From: Alopecurus myosuroides
Taxonomy: Eukaryota; Streptophyta; Magnoliopsida; Poales; Poaceae
NCBI GenBank assembly: GCA_028641055.1
Contig: CM054060.1
Coordinates: 166,064,416 to 166,128,415 of the forward strand
Direction: 5' to 3'
DNA length: 64,000 bases
Part shown: piece by piece, positions 21,305 through 31,478 of the stretch
Layout of the letters: every line of letters starts with the position of its first letter
Position numbering within the stretch: position 1 is the first letter of the stretch
Notes under the pieces: generated by a model
The model's input: the letters and a program-made list of their open reading frames with translations, nothing else
Databases searched by the model: none
What the model was told of the DNA's origin: nothing
Position numbers and translations under genes: made by a program

Positions 21305-22669
21305 GAGAAATTAGCATAGAACTACCACTTTTGAGTCGAAATTTACCAAACAGTACCGATTTAGTGATATAGCACATAAATCTACCACATTTGAAATTCG
21401 ATTTCGCAGAAAAGACTAATCCAAGATTGATGACGAATTGACACCGAATCTGACAGGTGGGACCTACTTGTCAGCGCTGATGTGGCAGAAATCGTTGTCA
21501 GGGCGAATTAAAAAAAAATCTCCAAAAATAAAAAAAGAAGCGCGTCTTCTTCCCCGCGAAGCCCCTCTTCCTCGCTGACACATCCCGCAGCCATCGAGCC
21601 CCCTGCTCCCCCGCCACGGAAGCTCCCCTGCCCCCGCCGTCACTCCTCCCGCCGCCGCAAACGTGGCCTCCACCGCCGCCGTCGAGGCCCCTGCTCCCCG
21701 GCCGCGCCTGCCCCGTAGATGGACGCACGGGCTCCCCCGCTACCACCAAGGCACACAACGGCGGCCGCGTCGTCGACGTCCACGGAGGGCGCGGCAGCCG
21801 GCGAGCTCGCACGGGCGCTGCACGAGCAGGGGGAGGTCCCCGAGCTCACACGGGGCGCGGCTGCCAGCGAGCGCGCGGGGCGCGGCCGCCGCCGAGCTCG
21901 CACGGAGAGCACGGCTGCCGGCGAGCACGGACCACGGGGTGCATCGCGGGGCGCAGCCGCCGGCGAGCTCGCACGGGGCGGTCGCCGAGCTCACACGGGG
22001 GTGCGGCTGCCGGCGAGCGCGCGGGGCGCGGCCGCCGCCGAGCTCGCACGGGGCGCATCACGAGCGGGGGGCGGTCGCCGAGCTCACACGGGGGTGCGGC
22101 TGCCGGCGAGCGCGCGGGGCGCGGCCGCCGCCGAGCACGGGCCGCGAGGTGCATCGCGGGGCGCGGCCGCCGGCGTTCTCGCATGGGGCGCAGCACGAGC
22201 GGGGGGGGGGGGGGGGGGGGGGGGGGTGGGGCGGTCGCCGGCGAGCACTGGTCCTCGTCCCGCCTGAGGTCGCCGTCCGCACGCTCGTCCTGCCCGAGAT
22301 CGCCGGCTGGTCTCTGAATTGCTGAACGGGAGGTGAGTGGGCATGGGCCTGCTGAACTGCTCGCGTGAGGAAGACGCCCACCTGACGGGTTCCCATTTTT
22401 TTTTTCATTTTTTAATTGGCTGACAGGTGGGGCCACGTCATTTTGGTGGGACCCATGTCCACGTGTACAGAAAATATTTGTCTCTCTTGGCCACGTCAGC
22501 GTGACTGGTGGGCCCCCTTGTCAGATTCGGCGTCAATTCGCGATCAAAGAATGATCAGTCTTTTCTGCGAATTTGGACACAAAATGTGGTAGATTTATGT
22601 GCTATATCACTAAATCAGTACCGTTTGGTAAATTTCGACTCAAAAGTGGTAGTTCTATGCTAATTTCTC
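21305..22669. mobile_element. Mutator-like element of Pack-MULE type
   Basis: Long terminal inverted repeats of about 160 bp begin GAGAAATTAGCATAGAAC on both ends and stay nearly identical for the first 90 bases. They are flanked by an exact 10-bp direct repeat GTGGTAACAC (21295-21304 and 22670-22679), within the 8-11 bp range of Mutator targets. There is no transposase. The 1.0-kb interior (about 21490-22380) is extremely GC-rich, unlike the AT-rich ends, as in Pack-MULEs that captured gene DNA. It has not been found in the paralogous HMA block, so insertion followed the duplication. Confidence 0.85.
21640..22325. other. GC-rich cargo of the Pack-MULE-like element
   Basis: Frames are open on both strands because the cargo is a degenerate tandem array of units like GCGGCCGCCGCCGAGCTCGC, translating as Ala/Arg/Gly-rich strings. 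No domain is recognised and I do not support any as a gene. Two long units, each containing TCACACGGGGGTGCGGCTGC, start near 21989 and 22083. A run of 26 G lies at 22201-22226. Confidence 0.6.
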
Positions 22670-23315
22670 GTGGTAACACAGTACCCGCGTTAACCGAATG
22701 ATTGACCAGCCGCAGGCCGCAGCAGCCAATTTGAATCAGTAATATAGACGCCACAGGTGACAAGCCTGTTAACTTTGAGTTTCGACAGCGCTACTTTGTG
22801 TGCGGGTGTTTTGAACCACGATCTCGTCAACCACGTCCTAGCTGAAATAGTACTATCTGTAGTAGCTCGGCCGTCAGTATGTGTAGTGTAGTATGAAGAT
22901 GTTGCTTTCCGTTTACCTGACCTGGCGAAGTCCACTTTCTAAGCTGAACGTACGTTCTACTTTCGGGCTCAATGTTTTTGCTCTGCTCCCTATACGTTCT
23001 ACTAGCATTTTCCAGAACAAAATATCGACTCAAGAAGAGTTTTATATACTTGGCTTAGAGATCGAAGATTCCCAAGGTCAGGAGCGCGATTGCTTGGTCA
23101 CTAATTAAGTTGAGCACTGACTTGTCGCACTCGGCAGCACGAAGCCGCGAACACGGTTTCTTGCCGAGTCGTCTCTTCAGCTGACTGACGGAGCAGAGCG
23201 AGGTCATAAACAAAACAAATTCCCATCTTTCCTAACTACTCCCAGAAACGCCTTCTGATCTCCTACTCTTAACCTCGCTTTTCTCTAATCGCATCCTAAC
23301 TACCAACGATCTCGC

Positions 23316-23325
23316 CTATATATAT
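23316..23325 (+). promoter_or_regulatory. TATA box of the first HMA gene
   Basis: CTATATATAT lies about 185 bp upstream of the ATG and is followed by a pyrimidine-rich leader. The same box (56131-56140) stands at the same place upstream of the paralogue, which supports a functional core promoter. Confidence 0.75.
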
Positions 23326-23506
23326 CTACACCACGTTCTCTGTTCCCTCCACTCGAAGCTTGCTTCTATCTTGCTTCCTCTACGCCTTTCTTGTCCTATA
23401 TCTGGCCTTAGAATTCAAGCCTTCCATTACCCTGAAACTCCTGTGTCACAGAGTAACAGATCCGATAGCCTCAAGGCATTCCGTCAAGAAATCAAACCAG
23501 GCCGCA

Positions 23507-23893
23507 ATGAAGCAACAGATTGTGATAAGGGTGCAGATGACGTGCGACAAGTGCCGGTCCAAGGCAATGGCGCTGGCGGCGGCGACCGTAGGTGTGGACT
23601 CCGTGGCGCTGGCCGGGGACGGCAAGGATCAGGTGGTGGTTGTCGGCGACGACATCGATTCCGTCAAGCTCACCACCGCGCTGCGGAAGAAGGTCGGCCA
23701 TGCGCAGCTGTTGCAGGTCGGCGAAGCCAAGAAGCAGGAGGAGAAGAAGCCCGCCGCCTCTGTCGTCGAGTACACGTACCCGGGGTACTACTACCAGTAC
23801 CCTTCCCACGCAGCGCCGGTCTACGAGTACCCCGCAGCCGCCTACGGTTACCAGCAGTGCCACTCCCGGCCAAGCACCTGCTCCATAATGTAG
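23507..23893 (+). CDS. Small HMA-domain isoprenylated protein (HIPP type)
   Basis: A 128-residue plant metal-binding protein. Residues 1-70 form one heavy-metal-associated (HMA) domain: the start MKQQIVIRVQMTCDKCRSKA carries the canonical M-x-C-x-x-C site (C13, C16), and TTALRKKVGHAQLLQV is the usual C-terminal strand. A Lys/Glu linker and a Tyr/Pro-rich tail follow. The last four residues CSIM fit a farnesylation CaaX box, so membrane attachment is expected. I chose the ATG at 23507 because the domain begins there and the paralogue agrees; the frame is open upstream but that part is leader. No intron is needed. The domain closely resembles rice small HMA proteins and the HMA domain integrated in Pik-type NLR immune receptors (established family knowledge, compared from memory). 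Metal specificity and function are not known. Confidence 0.9.
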   Translation: MKQQIVIRVQMTCDKCRSKAMALAAATVGVDSVALAGDGKDQVVVVGDDIDSVKLTTALRKKVGHAQLLQVGEAKKQEEKKPAASVVEYTYPGYYYQYPSHAAPVYEYPAAAYGYQQCHSRPSTCSIM

Positions 23894-24048
23894 ATAGAGC
23901 TTACGGTTTTTCTTCTTCTTTTTGTGTATACAAAGTTTTGCAATTGCAAACGTGGATCTGTGTAGTATTTGCTGGCGTTAAAGTTTCGTGATTAATTAAT
24001 TGATGGATTCATTTAACGCTCAGTTGAGCTGTGCTGTAAATATCAACT
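23894..24048 (+). other. 3' flank of the first HMA gene
   Basis: AT-rich sequence aligning with 56723-56890 (shared phrase GTGATTAATTAATTGAT). Homology stops where a LINE tail begins at about 24049. Confidence 0.6.
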
Positions 24049-24228
24049 TTTTTCGAAACGGGAGCGAAGCCCTACATCGAAAGATGCATACATCCGATAT
24101 ATTAGAAACGAGTATAAGAATACAAAATCCACTGGTCGAACAATATCGACCCGGAAAAAAACCCCGAAGTCGCATGCCTCGTGACAATAACTCTGTCAAT
24201 CCAGTGGAAAATAGGTTATACTGACCCA
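24049..24228 (-). mobile_element. 5'-truncated LINE 3' end (minus strand)
   Basis: Read on the minus strand it ends in a phrase of the type CCCGTTTCGAAAAAAA, like the 3' ends of the LINEs at 34078 and 41302 in this window. No coding part remains and no target duplication was found, because the gypsy LTR overwrites the other side. Confidence 0.4.
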
Positions 24229-24911
24229 TGTAATGCGGCCTAGCCCGGTGGCCACCAAGGGCCCCATCAAGAATGTCCCACGGGACAAAGTCTCTCCGCG
24301 AGACCTTGCCTCCTCAAGACACGGCCACGAGGAGGCTGGTCCCTCTAGAGGAGTGCATTCATCTTTCCTCAGAGAGGAGCTCTACCTCGAGCTCTCCGCT
24401 CCTCTCCAGCGGACTTTTCCCTCGGGAGAAAACATACCATGTGCAGCTGACGTCCGCTACTCTGCGCGCTGATGAAGGCAAGACAATGCCTCAGTACGCC
24501 TGTGGAGGTAGTTTCCGTTCTCGTGTATAAAGCGTGAACGACAGCTGTCCACGCTAAAGCGCCGCATTAGGATTTACTCTTCGGTGCAAGAAGATGAAGA
24601 TAACGCTACAAGATGGAGGAAACGTCACCGAGAGCCCTACCGCTCTGCCATGGACGGTGGCGCTGTCCTCGACGACGAAGACTGGCAGGTGTCGCTGGGC
24701 TCCGTCTAACCCCTCCTTGGCACTTTGTGGTGACCCTTTCCCGCCAAGTATGAGCAGGAAAGAGCCCCAAACGACAGTACATAAGGAGCCCCTTGGCTCC
24801 CATAAAAGGGTCGACTCAATTTACCTAGAGCCTCCCTAGTCTGGACCGAGCACAACCTCACTCCTTGTACTGTCTCAATCGCAGTGCAATCCATCAGACA
24901 ATCAGGAGTAG
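24229..24911 (+). repeat. LTR of gypsy element A, first part
   Basis: Aligns throughout with 59000-59680 of element C. The upstream 40 bases of the C LTR are not matched, so the true start may be truncated; TG at 24229 is the best candidate. Its last 11 bases, ATCAGGAGTAG, are repeated at 34079-34089 as the LINE target duplication. Confidence 0.75.
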
Positions 24912-25010
24912 GGCGGAGACAACACTAAGAATTTTCATCTTATTGCAAATGGCAAACATAGAACAAGATGAAGGAACAATTATTGGAGAGCAGAATCTAA
25001 GGGTCTCAAT

Positions 25011-26002
25011 TGTTGGAATTTTAGCCCAAATATGGCCCAGACTATTTTAGTGCTCCACAAATTTCTGAAAATCCTAGAGGCCCATGTGGCCCATTCGTGT
25101 ATGGCAAGAGGTGTGACAAATGTTTAGTCCCACATTGCTAGTTGAATGGAACTTTTACCTGTTTATAAGGGAGGCATTTCCACTTGTTGTATGAGCATGA
25201 GAAGGAGATGACTACACGCGCGCTCCTCCTCCGCCGTCCGCCTCGCCACGCCTCGTCACGACGCGCGCGCCAAGGGTTGCGGGAATGCCTCGATCTGAGA
25301 GCCTCTCTCTTTATTTATTTTGCCACACGCATGAATTAGAATATGAACAGGCACGAGAATTTGAAACGTTTTACTCAGTGGGTTTTGATTACGGTGGCTG
25401 CTCAGCTTCGGCTGCCTGTCTGTCTTCCCGACTCTTCGTTTCATCTTCTCGCGTGGCCTGTTCGGCTCCTGCTCTGTGCCTATAAAACAAGAGGTCGGTC
25501 TTTTCCAGAGATACGTACAACAGATCCACACCTCTGCCTCATATTTCGAGCACTGCGCCACCGATCAGGACATCTCCATCCCGTGCCACGGCGTGCACCG
25601 CGGGACGGGACAATAGGCCTCCGAAACCGCGTCTCTTCGGATCCTGTACGGGAGAAGAGCGATAAGGTTTCTGGGGAGCACTGCGGCGCCACTACTGGCA
25701 TCATCGTCATCACGGACGCCGACGACTACTTCCCGAACGACGACTTATTCCCAGACGTCGACAACCTCTTCTGCGACATGTCTGACGCGCCCAACGTCAA
25801 CGGTTCTTCGTCTGCATCGTATGTGTTCATGTTTTTGCTTCATGTCTCAATACATGTTCTTCTAGTACCGATATATTTGAACCTGTCTATGTCGCATTTT
25901 CATGCAAATCATATGACTAGTTTATTTCCAGTTATTCTAGCCATTTGTTGTTTATCTTTTCCATGGATTAAATCATTTGGAAAATTGCTCATATATTCAA
26001 CA
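25011..26002 (+). repeat. 5' LTR of the nested copia element (992 bp)
   Basis: Contains a promoter-like CCTATAAAACAAGAGG near 25480. Compared with the 937-bp 3' copy it has an extra GC-rich segment of about 55 bp near 25250-25320; otherwise the copies match with a few percent differences. Confidence 0.85.
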
Positions 26003-26053
26003 ATCCAAAAACCTTATTTTAGGCAATTTTTAATCGTTGGCTTTGCTGCTTCT

Positions 26054-29000
26054 ATGAAGCCCCCTGTTTTCAAAGGGAAAGATTTCAAACGGTTTCGTGC
26101 GAGAGCCACTCTCTGGTTTCAAACCATGAGGTGCTACGACGCCGCTAAGGGCAAGCCTGAAGGAGAGCTTTCTGCTGCTGATGAGAAAGCTTTCGAGGAA
26201 GCCGACACCCTTCTGAGGGCTTCTGTTCTCAGTGTTCATGAGAATCTGATTGACCCGTATCTGACCATTCCTACGGGCAAGGGTATGTGGGATGCGCTCG
26301 AGGCAAAGTTTGGTGCCTCGGACGCAGGCAGTGAATTGTATGTCATGGAGCAATTTTATGACTACAAAATGAATGATGAGCGCTCCATTGTTGAGAAGGC
26401 TCATGAAATACAGTCCATTGCCAAAGAACTTGAGCAATTATCTTGTGAGTTACCGGACAAGTTTATTTCCGGTGGCATCACTGCCAAACTCCCTCCTTCA
26501 TGGAGGAATTTTGCTACCGCTTTGAAGCACAAGAGACAAGAGTTCTCCGTTATGGATCTCATTGGTTCTCTTGATGTGGAAGAGAAGGCGAGAGCAAAAT
26601 ACAAACGTGCTCTAGGTCTTGAGGGAGGTTCTAGTGCAAACTTCGTTCAGAAGAAGAACTTTCAGTCCTACAAGCCCAAGAACAAGAACAAGCCTGAGAA
26701 CAAGAACAAGCCTGAGTACAAAGGCAAGTATGATAGAAAGAAAAAGCCTGCACAAACCACCAACTTCAAGAAAAGGAAGGGATCCTGCCACCTCTGTGGT
26801 GACCCGAGTCACTGGGCTCCGAAATGCCCTAAACGGTATGAGCTGCGAGAACTTGAGAAGAATGGCAAGAATGTCAATGTTGTCATTGGGGATACTGAGA
26901 TGAAGGATGCTAGGTACGGTAAATTCCCTACTATTCTTTCAGTGTGTCATTCTCCTGATTGGTGGATTGACATTGGTGCCAATGTACACATATGTGCTGA
27001 TATCTCATTGTTTTCTTCATACCAGTTCGCAGGGATTTCCTCCGTGCTGATGGGAAACGGGTCGCATGCTTCTGTTCGAGGTGTTGGTACGGTGGATCTG
27101 AAGTTTACTTCAGGGAAGATCGTGCGCCTGAAGAACGTTCATCATGTGCCCTCTATCAATAAAAATCTTGTTAGCGGATCTCTCCTGTGTCGAGATGGCT
27201 ACAAGTTAATGTTTGAGTCCAATAAATTTGTAGTATCAATGTTTGGAACTTTTGTTGGTAAAGGTTATGATTGCGGATGCTTGTTCCTCTTATATATTTC
27301 ATACGTTTGTAATAAAGTTGTGAATCATGTTTGCACCAATAGTGAATCAAATGTCTGGCATTCACATCTTTGTCATATTAATTTTGGATGCATGACTCGG
27401 CTGGCCAAAATGAATTTAATCCCAAATTTCACTACTGTCAAGGGCTCTAAGTGTCAAGTATGTGTGCAAGCAAAGCAACCTCGCAAGTCTCATATGACTG
27501 CGGAGGTACGAAACTTGGCACCACTTGAGCTCATACATTCAGATCTTTGTGAGATGAATGGCGTGTTAACAAAAGGTGGAAAGAAATATTTCATGACGTT
27601 GATTGATGATTCCACTCGTTATTGTCATGTGTATCTCTTAAAAACAAAAGATGGAGCTTTGGACTTCTTCAAGATCTATAAAGCTGAAGCAGAAAATCAA
27701 CTTGATCGGAAAATCAAGAGACTTAGGTCTGATCGTGGTGGAGAGTATTTTTTTCAACGAGTTTGATTCTTTCTGTGCGGAACATGGTATAATCCATAAG
27801 AGGACGCCTCCCTATTCACCTCAATCTAATGGGGTGGCCGAAAGAAAGAACCGTACTCTAACAGATTTGGTTAATGCCATGTTAGATACATCAGGACTTT
27901 CCCAGGCATGGTGGGGGGAGGCGATATTGACTGCGTGTCATGTCCTTAACCGAGTTCCCACAAAGAACAAAGAAATAACTCCATTCCAAGAATGGGAGAA
28001 GAAAATATTAAAAATCTCTTACTTACGAACTTGGCGTTGTTTGGCGAAAGTCAGTATACCAATTCCCAAGAAGCGCAAGCTTGGACCCAAGAACATGGAC
28101 TGTGTTCTTCTGGGCTACACGTTTCGTAGCATTGGTTATAGATTCTTGATAATAAAATCTGAGGTACCAGACATGCATGTCGGTACAATCATGGAGTCGA
28201 ATGATGCAACTTTCTTTGAAGACATCTTTCCCAAAAAGGAGATGCCTAGCTCATCGAATCATGAGATACCTAATTCATCTACTCAGGAATTGTCTGTAAT
28301 TCCCGAACCCACCATTCCGATAGAACACGTTGAGAATCCCGTAGAGGATAACAATGAAGTCCCTTTAAGGAGCAAAAGACAGAGGACTGCAAAGTCCTTT
28401 GGTGATGATTTCATTGTGTATCGCGTGGATGACACACCCAGGAGTATTTCAGAAGCATATGCATCTCTTGATGCTGACTACTGGAAGGAAGCTGTCCGTT
28501 GCGAGATGGATTCTATCCTGGCTAACGGAACTTGGGAGATCACTGATCGTCCTTATGGGTGCAAACCTATAGGATGCAAGTGGGTGTTCAAGAAAAAGCT
28601 TAGGCCTGATGGTACAATTGAAAAATATAAGGCCAGGCTTGTGGCTAAGGGTTACACCCAATAAGAAGGAGAAGACTTCTTTGATACCTACTCACCTGTG
28701 GCTCGACTGACCACCATTTGGGTACTACTCTCATTGGCTGCCTCACACAATCTTCTCGTTCACCAAATGGACGTTAAGACGGCTTTCCTTAACGGAGAGT
28801 TAGATGAGGAAATTTACATGGAGCAGCCATATGGCTTTGTAGTACCGGGCCATGAAGGCAAGGTTTGTAAGTTATTGAAGTAACTATATGGCCTCAAGCA
28901 AGCTCCTAAGCAATGGCATGAAAAGTTTGAGAAGACTTTGACTACTGAAGGCTTTGTTGTAAACGAAGCTGACAAGTGTGTATACTATCGTCATGGTGGG

Positions 29001-29981
29001 GGCGAGGGAGTTATTCTGTGTCTGTACGTCGATGACATACTGATATTTGGAACCAACCTTTACGTAATTAAGGAGGTCAAGGATTTCGTATCTCGATCCT
29101 TTGAGATGAAGGATCTTGGAGTAGCTGATGTTATAATAAACATCAAACTGCTAAGAGACGACAATGGTGGGATCACTCTGCTTCAATCCCACTATGTGGA
29201 AAAGGTCTTGAGTCGTTTTGGGTATAGCGACTGCAAGCCTTCTCCAACGCCGTATGATCCTAGTGTTTTACTTCGAAAGAATCGACGGATTACTAAGGAT
29301 CAGTTGAGATATTCTCAGATTATTGGCTCGCTTATGTATCTAGCAAGTGCCACGAGGCCCGACATTTCGTTTGCTGTGAGCAAATTGAGTCGATTTGTTT
29401 CAAATCCGGGAAATGATCACTGGCATGCGCTTGAAAGAGTTATGCGCTATTTAAAAGGCACTATGAGCTATGGAATTCATTATACCGGGGAACCAAGGGT
29501 ACTTGAGGCATATAGTGATTCAAATTGGATTTCTGATGCTGATGAGATTAAAGCCACAAGTGTTTATGTTTTTACACTTCGTGGTGGCGCTATTTCTTGG
29601 AAGTCTTGCAAGCAGACCATCTTAACGAGGTCAACTATGGAAGCAGAACTCGCAGCATTAGACACAACCACTGTTGAAGCAGAGTGGCTTCGTGAGCTCT
29701 TGATGGACTTACCTGTGGTTGAAAAACCAATACCCGCTATTCTAATGAACTGTGATAATCAGACTGTGATAATCAAGGTGAACAGTTCCAAGAATAATAT
29801 GAAGTCATCAAGACATGTGAAGAGGAGATTAAAATCTGTCAGAAAATTGAAAAACTCCGGAGTTATTGCATTGGATTATATCCAAACATCTATGAACTTG
29901 GCAGATCCCTTCACAAAGGGTCTTTCACGTAATGTTATCGATAATGCATCGAAGGAGATGGGAATGAGACCCACTGCATGA
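26054..29981 (+). pseudogene. Copia gag-pol polyprotein, nearly intact
   Basis: Start ATG at 26054 (MKPPVFKGKDFKRFRARAT). Gag with zinc knuckle CHLCGDPSHWAPKC (about 26786-26827); protease whose active-site triad reads DIGA (26969-26980) rather than the usual D-S/T-G-A; GAG-pre-integrase with the zinc-binding H and CX2C (about 27360-27475); integrase; reverse transcriptase with YVDD (29025-29036); RNase H ending at 29981. Three breaks are visible: a frameshift near 27760 in integrase, a TAA at 28662, and a TAA at 28881 just before LYGLKQAPK. The frame otherwise stays open over 3.9 kb, so decay is recent. Confidence 0.9.
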
Positions 29982-30541
29982 GTTATTCATATCGGCAACC
30001 CACTCTATGTGATCGGAGATCCCGTGAAGTAGAATTGGGAGACAAAACAATTTATCAACTGAGAGGAGAGTATCCTTACATTTATTTAATACCATTTCTT
30101 GAAGATGCAATACTCTCCTATATTGTAAGGTAGGCTGATATAAATCTTAATGTTTTCCAAGAGGCTTCATTGTAAGCAAAGATGTTGACCTACAGGACAT
30201 CTTCTGAGGAATTCACCTATATGAGTTCGACTGTTAAACGTCGCAGTCTATGAGAATAGGGTTTTCTCTAGTAAACTCATGAAAGGTCTTGGAGTATGAC
30301 GTATAAGCTCCACCCGCGGGGAAGTCCCACGGTAGTCAAGTATCGGTCAAGACTTTGTGTGAAGCTAGATTCGCAAAAAACTTGCAGTTCAAGGCACAAT
30401 CCACTGTTCAAGTTGCAAACCAGTATAACACAGAGTTCTTGGTGGAGCTCAACTTAACAGTCTCCACTGTAGAACCGGTATATAAACAGTGTTTTCGAAC
30501 ATAAGGCAAATTTTGTGTGCTTCTAGGATCTTGTGGGGGAT
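29982..30541 (+). other. 3' untranslated region and polypurine tract of the nested copia element
   Basis: No ORF. Ends with ATCTTGTGGGGGATT directly before the 3' LTR at 30542; TTGTGGGGGAT is the polypurine tract. Confidence 0.7.
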
Positions 30542-31478
30542 TGTTGGAATTTTAGCCCAAATATGACCCAGCCTATTTTAGTGCTCCACAAATTCCTGAA
30601 AATCCTAGAGGCCCATGTGCCCATTCGTGTATGGCAAGAGGTGTGACAAATGTTTAGTCCCACATTGCTAGTTGAGTGGAAGTTTTACCTGTTTATAAGG
30701 GAGTCATTTCCACTTGTTGTATGAGCATGAAAAGGAGATGACTACACGCGCGCTCCTCCTCCGCCGCCCGCCTCGCCACGTCTCGCCTCGCCTCGACTAC
30801 ACGCATCAATTAGAATATGAACAGGCGCAAGAATCTGAAACGTTTTGCTCAGTGGGTTTTGATTACGGAGGCTGCTCAGCTTCGGCTGCTGCCTGTCTGT
30901 CTTCCCGACTCTTCGTTTCATCTTCTCGCGTGGCCTGTTCGGCTCCTGCTCTGTGCCTATAAAACAAGAGGTCGCTCCTCTCCAGAGATACGCACAACAG
31001 ATGGACACCTTTGCCTCATATTTCGAGTACTGCGCCATCGATCAGGACATCTCCATCCCGTGCCGCGGCGTGCACCGCGGGACGGGACAGTAGGCCTCCG
31101 GAACCGCGTCTATTCGGATTCTGTACGGGAGAAGGGCGATAAGGTTTTTGGGGAGCGCTGCGGCGCGACTACTGGCATCATCGTCATCACGGACGCCGAC
31201 GACTACTTCCCGAACGACGACTTCTTCCCAGACGTCGACAACCTCTTCGGCGACATGTCTGACGTGCCCAACGTCAACGGTTCTTCGTCTGCATCGTATG
31301 TGTTCATGTTTTTGCTTCATGTCTCAATACATGTTCTTCTAGTACCGATATATTTGAACCTGTCTATGTCGCGTTTTCATGCAAATCATATGACTAGTTA
31401 ATTTCAGTTATTCTAGCCATATGTTGTTTATCTTTTCCATGGATTAAATCATTTGGAAAATTGCTCATATATTCAACA
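30542..31478 (+). repeat. 3' LTR of the nested copia element (937 bp)
   Basis: Pairs with 25011-26002. TATA-like CCTATAAAACAAGAGG at about 30955-30972. ORFs that run through it repeat those of the 5' copy and are not genes. Confidence 0.9.

Larger units (their letters stand above)
25011..31478 (+). mobile_element. Copia LTR retrotransposon nested in the LINE
   Basis: LTRs 25011-26002 and 30542-31478 both start TGTTGGAATTTTAGCC and end ATATTCAACA. The interior is a near-complete gag-pol. Flanking 5-mers are TCAAT on the left and TATAT on the right, so the expected target duplication is not seen. No TGGTATCAGAGC primer site follows the 5' LTR; the sequence there is ATCCAAAAACC. The LINE reading frame resumes directly at 31479. 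Confidence 0.9.

Noticed and set aside
21663..22436. Long overlapping ORFs in the Pack-MULE cargo on both strands
   Set aside because: Ala/Arg/Pro-rich text from a GC tandem array with almost no stop codons; no domain or start context.
23360..23506. N-terminal extension of the first HMA protein with a hydrophobic start (a possible signal peptide)
   Set aside because: It is the 5' leader just after the TATA box; the paralogue's leader is homologous at DNA level but its reading frame is not open over this part.
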